DNA of 29,577 bases, taken from assembly GCF_024460475.1 (NCBI RefSeq), contig NZ_JANFYN010000027.1, positions 1 to 29,577 of the forward strand, read 5' to 3'. The position numbers were made by a program, and so were the translations under genes. How positions within the stretch are numbered: position 1 is the stretch's first letter; the number at the start of each line of letters is the position of its first letter. The DNA comes from Holdemanella sp. MSK.7.32. GTDB taxonomy: Bacteria; Bacillota_I; Bacilli_A; Erysipelotrichales; Erysipelotrichaceae. This document shows, piece after piece, positions 22,387 through 29,577 of the stretch. The notes beneath the pieces were generated by a model, which worked only from the letters and a program-made list of their open reading frames with translations, was not told the DNA's origin and searched no databases.

Positions 22387-23761
22387 GATTATTTTCTTTC
22401 ATATCACGAATAATGGCTACGGCAAGGGCACACTCTAGTCGTTTACAGAATAGTTCACAACCCTCTTTATATACACCTTTGACAGATCCTGTCGCATGGT
22501 ATGCATTGGCTGCACATCCTCCAGAACAATAAAGTCTTGCCCAGCAATCTGCACATTCTTTACGTGCATATACGTTACATGATGCAAATTCATCCTGGAC
22601 CTTTTTGTTTGTGACACCCGTATAAATGTCTCCTAATTTAAAGGCTTCTTCTCCTACAAATTGGTGACAAGGATATAAATCTCCCCATGGTGTTACAGCC
22701 ATATATTCAGTTCCTGAACCACATCCTGAAATACGTTTATAAATACATGGTCCACCTTTTAAATCAATCATATAGTGATAGAAAGTAAATGGATCTTTCT
22801 TCTCATCATATTCCAACATCAATTTAGCTAAATCTTCATATTGTTTCATAACAACTTCACGATCGGCTTCTGTAAGTGCTGCAGGATCATCCGATTTGGC
22901 AACAACAGGTTCCATACTTAATTCTCTAAAACCTAAATCTAACATTTGTTGCACATCTTTTAAGAAGTCTGGATTGGCATGAGTAAAAGTACCACGCATA
23001 TAGTAATTTTTACCTTCACGAGCCTTTACTAACTTTTGGAATTTAGGAACGATTGTATCAAAACTTCCCTTACCAGAATAATCCACACGATAACGGTCAT
23101 GCACTTCTTTACGTCCATCTAAGCTTAACACAACATTGCTCATTTCTTTGTTCGCAAATTCAATTACGTCATCATCAATCAACATACCATTTGTCGTTAA
23201 TGTAAAACGGAAATTCTTTCCAGCTTCTTTTTCAATACTACGAGCATACTCCACCAATTGTTTAACCACATCAAAGTTCATTAGTGGTTCTCCACCAAAG
23301 AAATCCACTTCTAAGTTTCTGCGTGTTCCTGAATTTTCCACCAAGAAATCAAGAGCACGTTTTCCCGTTTCAAAACTCATCAATGCACGATCTCCATGGT
23401 ATTTTCCTTGGCTGGCAAAACAATACGAGCAATTCAAGTTACAAGTATGGGCAATATGAAGACATAAAGCTTTAATGACACCACTTGTCTTAGCCTTTAA
23501 CTGGCCTGCCATTGGCTCATATGTATCTTCACTAAATAAACGACCTTGTTCTTTTAATTCTGTAATTTGGTCGTAACATTCTTCTAATTCAGATGTTTCA
23601 ACACTAGGATATTTCTCCTTCATTTCTAAAACCAAGGTGTTTTTATCTTTATCTAAAAATTCAGCAATCATATCATAAGCAATTTCATCTACCACATGAA
23701 TGCTTCCTGAACAAATATCCAATACAATATTCTGATTAAACATTTTATATTGATGAATCAT
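22367..23761 (-). CDS. Radical SAM maturase of the SCIFF peptide (thioether-forming)
   Basis: A 464-residue radical SAM/SPASM enzyme that makes Cys-to-backbone thioether bridges in SCIFF peptides (ranthipeptides). The N-terminal ~85 residues form a peptide-binding region. The SAM-cluster motif is C107-N-L-N-C111-S-Y-C114, followed by FFGGEPLM. The C-terminal SPASM part is rich in cysteine: CHQF, SCNVYARKECADCWARLYCSGGC, and further C residues near the end. The precursor gene directly upstream, with its typical CGECQTSCQSACKTSC core, fixes the specific assignment. The ATG at 23761 is chosen over an in-frame ATG at 23809 because GGAGG lies 8 nt before it; the longer form would run through a hairpin. 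Confidence 0.93.
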   Translation of the reverse strand: MIHQYKMFNQNIVLDICSGSIHVVDEIAYDMIAEFLDKDKNTLVLEMKEKYPSVETSELEECYDQITELKEQGRLFSEDTYEPMAGQLKAKTSGVIKALCLHIAHTCNLNCSYCFASQGKYHGDRALMSFETGKRALDFLVENSGTRRNLEVDFFGGEPLMNFDVVKQLVEYARSIEKEAGKNFRFTLTTNGMLIDDDVIEFANKEMSNVVLSLDGRKEVHDRYRVDYSGKGSFDTIVPKFQKLVKAREGKNYYMRGTFTHANPDFLKDVQQMLDLGFRELSMEPVVAKSDDPAALTEADREVVMKQYEDLAKLMLEYDEKKDPFTFYHYMIDLKGGPCIYKRISGCGSGTEYMAVTPWGDLYPCHQFVGEEAFKLGDIYTGVTNKKVQDEFASCNVYARKECADCWARLYCSGGCAANAYHATGSVKGVYKEGCELFCKRLECALAVAIIRDMKENNHEDADC

Positions 23762-23782
23762 GTATTTTTCCTCCCTCAAATT

Positions 23783-23836
23783 TAAAAAATGCTGCCTTAA
23801 AGGCGGCATTAAAAATGCCGAATCACTTCGGCATTT
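23783..23836 (-). terminator. Tandem hairpins between SCIFF peptide and maturase genes
   Basis: First hairpin on the minus strand: AAATGCCGAA, loop GTGA, TTCGGCATTT (arms 23827-23836 and 23813-23822), a perfect 10-bp stem with a short T tail. Second: AATGCCGCC, loop TTTAA, GGCAGCATT (23788-23810), one mismatch, followed by TTTTTT. The second ends just before the maturase ribosome site. They probably act as leaky terminators or as 3'-end protection, so that the small peptide mRNA is more abundant than the maturase message. Confidence 0.75.
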
Positions 23837-23841
23837 CTTAA

Positions 23842-23994
23842 TTACTTACTTTCTTTATTATTTTCGCAAGCTTGGTTCGCGATTCCGCAGCTAGTTTTAC
23901 AAGCTGATTGGCAAGAAGTTTGGCATTCTCCACATCCACCATTTTTTGCGCTTTCACACAAGTTACGAGTATCTACTGTATTAATATGTTTCAT
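23842..23994 (-). CDS. SCIFF (six-cysteine) ranthipeptide precursor
   Basis: A 50-residue ribosomal peptide precursor. The leader starts MKHINTVDTRNLCESAKNGG and the core is CGECQTSCQSACKTSC (residues 21-36), then GIANQACE with the sixth core Cys at 43. Core cysteines are at 21, 24, 28, 32, 36 and 43; an additional Cys at 13 in the leader is less usual. The maturase downstream would link these cysteines to neighbouring residues by thioether bonds. The gene has a GGGGGT ribosome site and a consensus-like promoter. Ranthipeptides have been linked to cell-density signalling in Clostridia; the role here is not known. No export or protease gene is in the cassette. Confidence 0.95.
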   Translation of the reverse strand: MKHINTVDTRNLCESAKNGGCGECQTSCQSACKTSCGIANQACENNKESK

Positions 23995-24024
23995 GATTAT
24001 ATACCCCCATATAAATTCCCTTTT

Positions 24025-24053
24025 ATTTTAACACGCCAACCAAAGAATATCAA
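24025..24053 (-). promoter_or_regulatory. Promoter of the SCIFF operon
   Basis: Minus strand: TTGATA (24048-24053), a 17-nt spacer, then TAAAAT (24025-24030), 31 nt before the SCIFF ATG. Confidence 0.75.
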
Positions 24054-24056
24054 ATT

Positions 24057-24084
24057 AAAAAGGCATTCCGAAGAATACCTTTTT
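24057..24084 (-). terminator. Terminator of the MMPL / heptad-repeat protein operon
   Basis: Minus strand: a 12-bp stem with one G-T wobble, AAAAAGGTATTC and GAATGCCTTTTT, closed by a TTCG tetraloop; the 3' arm itself provides the T-run. The SCIFF promoter begins 4 nt beyond. Confidence 0.92.
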
Positions 24085-24087
24085 AAA

Positions 24088-26589
24088 CTATTTAGAACTT
24101 TCTTCCTTAGTACGGAATACGTAACGACTAGTTACTGTAGCACCTTCTGGAGCACCAGAGTATGAAGCATATTCTTTATTCATAGCTTTGATTTCATCCA
24201 TTACACTTTGTAATGTTTCAAGTTCTCCAACACCTAAATCAACCTTTTCTTTTAATTGATCCAATCCTTCAGACTTGAATTGTTCATTACCCTCATACAA
24301 TTGTTTAGCACCTGAATTCAATGTTTCAAATGCCTTACCTAATGTATCTAATCCATCAGCCATTTCATTGAATGTGCCACTCTGTCCAGCTAATGTTCCT
24401 GTAGCATCTGATAATGCACTAGCACCACCATTTAATGTAGCACTATTTGAAGATAATGTTTTACTTCCCTCAGCTACTTGAGTAATACCAGCTTGAGATT
24501 TCTTTTGAAGTTGAGTTAATCCAGCATTTACTTGTTGAACACCACCTAAGATTCCTTCAGAACCTGCAGATAATTTCTTAATAGCAGCTTGTAAACCAGT
24601 CACTAACTCTTTGAAGTTTTTAACATTCTTCACTTTTTCTGTACTTGGATCTGTATATTGATTTAACAATTTATTCATATCAGATAAAGTCTTCTCGGCT
24701 TCATTTAAATCATTCTTCAATCCACCGTTGCCATCTTCTCCCACTAATACTTTTTGTGCATCAGACAACTTCGTATTCATAGCCGTTAATTTGTCATCTA
24801 ATCCCTTCAAAGTTTCTGTGATGTTATTCGCGTCTTTTACTAATTTATCTGAACTTAAACTCTTCAAATCATCCTTCAAAGTTAAACTGCTTGCATCTAT
24901 TGTTTGAATCCATTGATTATTTTCAGGTACAGTAATAGGTTGATTTGTTAATTTGGACTTTGCACTTTCGATAGCAGCTTTTGTTGATTCATCTAAACCC
25001 TTAGTACTTGCAGCCGCATCTAATGCTGCATTTGCTGTTGAATAAGCACTAGAAATTTCACTATTTACTGCACTTACTTTATCGTTGATTTGTGTATTTA
25101 CGCCACTAATTTTTGAATTAATTTCACTTACTTTATTTTTAATTTCAGTGTTTTTATCGGCAATATTTGTATTATTTTCTTTAACTGTCGTTTGTAAATC
25201 AGCTACATCTTTAGCTACGGCTGCAATTTGACTAGCTAAAGTTGTATCTTTCTGTAAAGCAGTTAATGTATCAGATGCATCTGTAAGACTTTTACTTAAA
25301 CCGCCTAATGTCGCACTATCATCAGTGATAGTTTTTTGCATACCTGCTAATGTTGACATAGCGCCTTGTATTTGAGTCTGCATAGTATCTAGTTCAGTTG
25401 GAGTTAATGTGTTTACTTGTGCTTCTAATTGTTTTAAACCTTCATTCAACGCTGTTGCACCATCTAATAAATTAGTTTTTCCTTGACCTAAATTGCCTGA
25501 AACTCCATTTTGAATTTGAGATACACCTTGAGGAATTCCATATAATTGTTGGCTTCCTGCAGCTAAAGTATCCACACCATTTGTATAAGCTGTTAATCCT
25601 GTTTGTAAGGCTTTAACACCATCATTTAATTGGATAGCACCTGCAGATAATTGTCTTACTTGATCAGATGAACCTGTTAATGGAGCAGCTTGTTCTTTTA
25701 ATTGAGTTGTTCCATCATACAATTGTTTTGATCCATCGATCAATTGATTGTCAGCTTCAATTAATTGATCAATTCCATCTGTTAATTCAGATACGGAACC
25801 AATTTCACCTAATTCTTGATTCAAATCAATTTCATTTGTCATACCAACCATGATAGATCCTAAATCAAAATCATTGACATCCGCTTCTACTGTTACATCA
25901 TCACTGATTCCTAATTGATTGTTTACTTTGTCTAAACCTGCAGATTTTAATGTTTCATTCAAGCCTGGAATATTCGCAAATGCCAACATTTCATTTGTTC
26001 CATCATTTACAATCTTACCAGATTCACACTTCACATTTGAGAACTTACCAGTACTCATATTCAACATACCACCAGCTAAATAACTAGGGTGAATTACGAT
26101 TGATTTGCCATTGATATTTTTTACTTGTGAATAGTTATTTGTGAAAGAAATCATTAATTTTAAATGACCAGACTTACCTTCCATATCTTTTGCAGACATT
26201 TCTTGGCCATCTAATTCATAACGAATTTTAACAGACACAGGAAGTTGTTTTGTGGCTGTTCCTTCATAATACACATCATTACCGTTCGCATTCCATGTAT
26301 ATGTATTTCCGTCTTTTGAAGGTTTTTCATTTGATTTAATGTTCTTAACATCTGTTAAGTTTAAAGTTTCTTTAATATTATTAATTCCATCCTCATCATG
26401 TAACCAGCTAGATACGATTGTATCGCTGATGGAACCATCTGAGTTTAATACAGAATAAACAGTTTCTGTTTTTTCTGTAGGATTTTCATCATTACTTTGC
26501 GCAAATACAGTCACAGGCATCATACTTCCTGCCATAACTGCACTCAACAATACACTACCAACTACTTTTACTGTATGATTTAAATTCAT
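24088..26589 (-). CDS. Secreted heptad-repeat protein related to the YhgE/Pip extracytoplasmic domain
   Basis: An 833-residue exported protein. Residues 1-~32 are a signal peptide (HTVKVVGSVLLSAVMAGSMMP, cleavage likely after VFAQ or nearby). A beta-rich region (~35-265) is followed by long coiled-coil-like stretches with repeated xxxLxxG units (QLIDGSKQLYDGTTQL, QLSAGAIQLNDGVKAL, ALNEGLKQLE), the repeat known as TIGR03057 from YhgE/Pip proteins. A middle part (~465-560) is rich in Lys, Asn and Ser. Unlike YhgE, no C-terminal membrane helices and no LPXTG are present. The ATG at 26589 follows GGAG and starts 2 nt after the MMPL stop, so it likely works with that transporter at the cell surface. 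Confidence 0.8.
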   Translation of the reverse strand: MNLNHTVKVVGSVLLSAVMAGSMMPVTVFAQSNDENPTEKTETVYSVLNSDGSISDTIVSSWLHDEDGINNIKETLNLTDVKNIKSNEKPSKDGNTYTWNANGNDVYYEGTATKQLPVSVKIRYELDGQEMSAKDMEGKSGHLKLMISFTNNYSQVKNINGKSIVIHPSYLAGGMLNMSTGKFSNVKCESGKIVNDGTNEMLAFANIPGLNETLKSAGLDKVNNQLGISDDVTVEADVNDFDLGSIMVGMTNEIDLNQELGEIGSVSELTDGIDQLIEADNQLIDGSKQLYDGTTQLKEQAAPLTGSSDQVRQLSAGAIQLNDGVKALQTGLTAYTNGVDTLAAGSQQLYGIPQGVSQIQNGVSGNLGQGKTNLLDGATALNEGLKQLEAQVNTLTPTELDTMQTQIQGAMSTLAGMQKTITDDSATLGGLSKSLTDASDTLTALQKDTTLASQIAAVAKDVADLQTTVKENNTNIADKNTEIKNKVSEINSKISGVNTQINDKVSAVNSEISSAYSTANAALDAAASTKGLDESTKAAIESAKSKLTNQPITVPENNQWIQTIDASSLTLKDDLKSLSSDKLVKDANNITETLKGLDDKLTAMNTKLSDAQKVLVGEDGNGGLKNDLNEAEKTLSDMNKLLNQYTDPSTEKVKNVKNFKELVTGLQAAIKKLSAGSEGILGGVQQVNAGLTQLQKKSQAGITQVAEGSKTLSSNSATLNGGASALSDATGTLAGQSGTFNEMADGLDTLGKAFETLNSGAKQLYEGNEQFKSEGLDQLKEKVDLGVGELETLQSVMDEIKAMNKEYASYSGAPEGATVTSRYVFRTKEESSK

Positions 26590-26591
26590 AT

Positions 26592-28673
26592 TTATTCTCC
26601 TTTCGCTTCCATGTTTGATTCTGGCCAATTCTTTGTCGTCTTTTCAATGAACTTGTGGCAGAAAATCAACAATGAAGGCAATACTAATAAGATACTTACG
26701 ACTGAAATTAATGCACCACGCGCTAATAAGATAACTAATGATTTAATTAAATCCATCTTAGCTACAAAGCTTACACCGATACATGCGGCAAAGAATGAGA
26801 ATCCACTTGTCATAATGGAAACACTCGATTTTTCCATCGCAATCAAAGCCGCTTCCTTAACCTTCTTACCATGCGATAATTCTTCTTTAAAACGCGTTGT
26901 CATTAAGATGGCATAGTCTACTGTGGCACCCAATTGAATAGTTCCGATAACCATACTTGCGATAAATGGAAGTGTAGTTCCTGTAAAGAATGGAATACCC
27001 ATATTGATTGTGATCGCAAATTCAATGGTTAGTACTAAAATGACTGGAAGTGCAAATGATTTAAATGTTAAGGCAACAATGATAAAGATCATAATGACAG
27101 ATAATACGTTAACCATCGCAAAGTCTGTATTTGTTGTTGTGATCAAATCACGTGTCATACTTCCTTCTCCACCAATCATACCCTTCTTATCATATTTATG
27201 AATGATGGTATCCATTTTATCTAACTGTGTATTTAATTCATCGGTTGCAGCTTTATAATCACTGTTCACAACAATTAATTTCTTTCCACCATTTTGGAAA
27301 ATATCCTTTACTACACTTGGAGTAAAGTTGGATGCAAGTCCTGGACCCACAAATTCTTCATACGCTAATACGTTATGAACTCCTTTTAAATCTTTGATTT
27401 CAGAACACATATTCTGAATTTCATTCGTTGTTAATTTATCATCCACTAAAACGAAATGTGTTGTTGTCATATCAAATTTATCTTTTAACTGATTTGTACC
27501 AATGATACTCGCAAAATCACCTGGCATACCAGAAATCAAATCATAATAGATATTTGTATGTGCCTGACCATATCCAAATGGAATGAAAATCAATACGAAG
27601 GCAACAAGAATTTTCTTATAATGTCTAATGACAAAACGAGGAACTTTATGTAACTCATTCAAAATTGTTTTATGTTTGTACTTTTCAATCGTCTTATCAA
27701 AGAACATCAACAAGCTTGGCAAAATGAAGATAGTTGATAATACACCAAGAACTACACCTTTCGCCATGACAATACCAATATCTCTACCTAGTGTTAACTG
27801 CATTACACACAAGGCAACGAAACCTGCAATTGTTGTGATTGAACTTGAAGTAATTGAAGTAAACGTAGCTTTGATAGCCTTTGCCATAGCCTCTTCATTT
27901 GGAAGTTTTTGTTTTTCTTCTTGATATCTATGTAATAAGAAGATGGAATAATCCAATGTTACAGCTAACTGTAATACAACGGCCAAAGCCTTTGTGATAT
28001 AACTAATTTCACCTAAGAATACGTTTGTACCAAAGTTATAAACGATTGGGAAAATCATTCCTAACATAAATACAACTGGAGCAATCGTGCTCTCTAATCC
28101 TAAGAATAATACGATCATACATAATACAACCGCAATGCCTGCATAAATTGGCGTATCGTGTTCTGTTTGATCTTTAGTATCTTCACTGATGGCTGAAATA
28201 CCACCTAAGTAACAATCATCTTTTGTATATTTTTTTATTTTACTAATCGCATTCATTGTACGCATTGACGATGTTGGCTCTTTAAATGTAACAATCATCA
28301 TTGTACTGTCACCAGAATATAACATATCCTGAATGCTTTCTGGAATTGCCTGTTTTGGAACTGAAATATCTAATACATCATCTCTCCAAATACATTTTTC
28401 AACTCCATCAATTTTATTGATCTCTTCCTTAATTTTTGCGGCCTCTTGATCTGATTTATTGTTGACAACCAAGAAATCTACACTCGATAAGTTAAAATCA
28501 TCTCCAAGAATCTTTTGTGTTTTCATAGATTCTGAAGTCGAAGGTAAATAAGATAATAAATCGTAATTAATATTTGTATTGAAATAACCAATTGCACTTG
28601 GAATCAAAAGAACAATGGCCACAGCCAAAATCATATTACGATATTTAACTATCCATTTTGACATCTTATCCAT
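26592..28673 (-). CDS. MMPL-family RND transporter
   Basis: A 693-residue membrane protein with the RND layout in two halves: TM1 (MILAVAIVLLIPSAIGYF), a large outside loop (~30-180), a bundle of five helices, then TM7 (KILVAFVLIFIPFGYG), a second outside loop (~375-520) and five more helices. The MMPL signatures TLDYSIFLLHRYQEE and TVDYAILMTTRFKEE appear at matching places in each half, with the proton-relay Asp-Tyr. Relatives export lipids or small hydrophobic molecules to the envelope. It is the first gene of a two-gene operon under a TetR regulator. The substrate is unknown. Confidence 0.92.
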   Translation of the reverse strand: MDKMSKWIVKYRNMILAVAIVLLIPSAIGYFNTNINYDLLSYLPSTSESMKTQKILGDDFNLSSVDFLVVNNKSDQEAAKIKEEINKIDGVEKCIWRDDVLDISVPKQAIPESIQDMLYSGDSTMMIVTFKEPTSSMRTMNAISKIKKYTKDDCYLGGISAISEDTKDQTEHDTPIYAGIAVVLCMIVLFLGLESTIAPVVFMLGMIFPIVYNFGTNVFLGEISYITKALAVVLQLAVTLDYSIFLLHRYQEEKQKLPNEEAMAKAIKATFTSITSSSITTIAGFVALCVMQLTLGRDIGIVMAKGVVLGVLSTIFILPSLLMFFDKTIEKYKHKTILNELHKVPRFVIRHYKKILVAFVLIFIPFGYGQAHTNIYYDLISGMPGDFASIIGTNQLKDKFDMTTTHFVLVDDKLTTNEIQNMCSEIKDLKGVHNVLAYEEFVGPGLASNFTPSVVKDIFQNGGKKLIVVNSDYKAATDELNTQLDKMDTIIHKYDKKGMIGGEGSMTRDLITTTNTDFAMVNVLSVIMIFIIVALTFKSFALPVILVLTIEFAITINMGIPFFTGTTLPFIASMVIGTIQLGATVDYAILMTTRFKEELSHGKKVKEAALIAMEKSSVSIMTSGFSFFAACIGVSFVAKMDLIKSLVILLARGALISVVSILLVLPSLLIFCHKFIEKTTKNWPESNMEAKGE

Positions 28674-28716
28674 ATCGAATCACCTTTTTTTCTATCCTTT
28701 CCTTTACTACGTGAAG

Positions 28717-28745
28717 AGTATAGTACCAAACTGACCGCTAGTCAA
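28717..28745 (-). promoter_or_regulatory. Promoter of the MMPL operon with TetR-type operator
   Basis: Minus strand: TTGACT (28740-28745), a 17-nt spacer, then TATACT (28717-28722). The inverted repeat TGACTAGCGGTCA (28732-28744; arms TGAC and GTCA) overlaps the -35 and the spacer, where a bound repressor would block polymerase. Confidence 0.75.
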
Positions 28746-28795
28746 TATTTTTGTTTTATTTTTTTAAAATTCCAAATATACAATTGTTTTAATAT

Positions 28796-28808
28796 GTTCA
28801 ATCGGTCA
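28796..28808. promoter_or_regulatory. Second operator-like site near the tetR promoter
   Basis: GTTCAATCGGTCA shares the CGGTCA half with the site at 28732-28744 and has the same length, but its other half is imperfect. It lies just upstream of the tetR -35, so it could serve autoregulation. Confidence 0.4.
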
Positions 28809-28815
28809 TTTTTAT

Positions 28816-28843
28816 TTGTTTTTTCTAAATTATTGTTTATAAT
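28816..28843 (+). promoter_or_regulatory. Promoter of the tetR-like gene
   Basis: TTGTTT (28816-28821), a 16-nt spacer, then TATAAT (28838-28843), 16 nt before the tetR start codon, so the 5' leader would be short. Confidence 0.6.
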
Positions 28844-28859
28844 AAGGATGGTGATACGC

Positions 28860-29468
28860 ATGAAAAGTAAGATAATTGAAAACAAGAAAATAAAAGAAAA
28901 CAACCTCTTACAGGCTGCCTTTAATCTATTCACAAAAGAAGACATTACGAATGTCTCTGTTAATGATATTGTAAAAAACGCAGGAGTCGCAAAAGGAACA
29001 TTCTATCTTTATTTCAAAGATAAATACCAAATACGCGATATTCTAATTCAAAAAGAAGCACATCGCCTTTTTGAAGAAGCCCACAAACAATTAGAAAAAA
29101 ACGATATTCGTAATTTTGAAGACTCTGTTATCTTCTTGATTAATCAAGTATTGATTCGACTAGAAAACAATCCATTGATTTTAAAATTCGTTGAAAGAAA
29201 CCTATCTTGGGGCGTGTTCCATGCCCAATTAAATACGGCTATTGATAATGATAGTTTCAACCTTATAAAAGGGTTTAATGAAATCGCAACCGCAAATGGA
29301 TATGAATTTGAAAATTCAGAAGTCATACTTTACTTAATTGTAGAATTAACAGGAAGTACTTGCTACAACAGTATTCTTCACAGTCAACCCCTTCCTATCG
29401 AAGAATATAAACCCATTCTTTTCGATTCCATTCGAGCTATTCTTTCCCAAGGAAAGAAAAAAAGCTAG
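28860..29468 (+). CDS. TetR/AcrR-family transcriptional regulator
   Basis: A 202-residue regulator. The N-terminal DNA-binding domain is clear: NNLLQAAFNLFTKEDITNVS, then VNDIVKNAGVAKGTFYLYFKDKYQIRD, the standard TetR helix-turn-helix with the 'GTFY.YF.dK' recognition helix. The C-terminal ligand-binding part is helical and variable. It is divergent from the MMPL operon, with two related operator-like sites in the 187-nt gap, so it is likely a local repressor responding to a compound carried or sensed at the membrane. I prefer the ATG at 28860 (GGTGAT just upstream) over the in-frame starts at 28794 and 28848, which precede the conserved domain or lie too close to the -10. Confidence 0.9.
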   Translation: MKSKIIENKKIKENNLLQAAFNLFTKEDITNVSVNDIVKNAGVAKGTFYLYFKDKYQIRDILIQKEAHRLFEEAHKQLEKNDIRNFEDSVIFLINQVLIRLENNPLILKFVERNLSWGVFHAQLNTAIDNDSFNLIKGFNEIATANGYEFENSEVILYLIVELTGSTCYNSILHSQPLPIEEYKPILFDSIRAILSQGKKKS

Positions 29469-29480
29469 GACAAACCTAGC
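29457..29480 (-). terminator. Terminator of the small membrane peptide gene
   Basis: Minus strand: GCTAGG, loop TTTGT, CCTAGC (arms 29475-29480 and 29464-29469), followed by seven T residues. It overlaps the stop codons of both the peptide gene and the convergent tetR-like gene. In the plus direction no T-run follows. Confidence 0.8.
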
Positions 29481-29547
29481 GTACAATAATATAAATCATA
29501 TAAATGACATATACGAGGATCATAAAGATCCCCTTTTTTCTTGTCAT
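29476..29547 (-). CDS. Possible 23-residue single-helix membrane peptide
   Basis: An ATG frame with a strong GGGAG ribosome site 6 nt upstream encodes a peptide that begins MTRKKGIF and continues as one hydrophobic helix rich in Ile, Tyr and Val (ILVYVIYMIYII) ending VR. The positive N-terminus and single helix fit a small membrane peptide. A terminator follows directly, with the stop codon in its stem, which supports a real transcription unit. Its promoter lies beyond the window edge. No family is recognised; type I toxin, transporter-modulating peptide or chance frame are all possible. Confidence 0.45.
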   Translation of the reverse strand: MTRKKGIFMILVYVIYMIYIIVR

Positions 29548-29577
29548 TGTATCTCCCTTTTTCGCAATACCATAAAT

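Noticed and set aside
24290..25800. Repetitive sequence that could be taken for a tandem DNA repeat or CRISPR-like array
   Set aside because: The periodicity is at protein level (heptad xxxLxxG units) with diverging codons; there are no identical direct repeats with constant spacers.

Overview
The window is compact, AT-rich and low in GC. Its gene families (TIGR01906/DUF1461 membrane protein, UPF0735 ACT protein, short homoserine dehydrogenase, TraX, SCIFF peptide with its radical-SAM maturase, CBS-type family II pyrophosphatase) suggest an anaerobic gut-type Firmicute, perhaps an Erysipelotrichia or Clostridia member. This placement is an inference from gene content. I see no rRNA, tRNA, CRISPR array, insertion sequence or phage module. 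Most of the window is chromosomal housekeeping with a few accessory cassettes, some of them decaying.

Layout. (1) 1-2910, minus: ppaC, pepT and the start of a malic enzyme gene form one operon. (2) 2990-3274, minus: HU, with its own promoter and terminator. (3) 3325-7323, minus: thrC-thrB-pheB-like-lit-like-maf, every junction overlapping by 1-8 nt. It is transcribed divergently from (4) 7414-10830, plus: hom-lysC-asd. Together (3) and (4) encode the route from aspartate to threonine; the two predicted promoters face each other and their -10 boxes overlap. (5) 10849-14092, minus: a DUF4097 surface protein, an HD phosphohydrolase preceded by a promoter, a structured leader and a terminator (candidate riboswitch or attenuator), a 5'-truncated azlD remnant, a small membrane protein and a possible NA37/NdpA-type protein. 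(6) 14151-15275, plus: a CobW/COG0523 metallochaperone GTPase. (7) 15290-15848, minus: remnants of a TatD-like gene and an RQC-minor-like gene. (8) 15862-18239, minus: TraX-family protein and a DUF975/CmpB-type membrane protein. (9) 18296-19033, plus: nitroreductase. (10) 19038-20969, minus: a three-cofactor old-yellow-enzyme-type reductase. (11) 21058-23994, minus: SCIFF (ranthipeptide) precursor, its maturase and an Orn/Lys/Arg-decarboxylase-like enzyme. (12) 24088-29468: an MMPL exporter and a secreted heptad-repeat protein, divergent from a TetR regulator, with operator-like repeats between them. (13) At the right edge is a 23-codon membrane peptide gene.

Points that deserve most attention are the leader RNA before the HD gene, the SCIFF cassette with tandem hairpins between peptide and maturase, the Lit-like lipoprotein transacylase inside the threonine operon, the face-to-face thr/hom promoters, and the TetR-MMPL-heptad-repeat export unit. 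All assignments come from reading the sequence; no searches were run.
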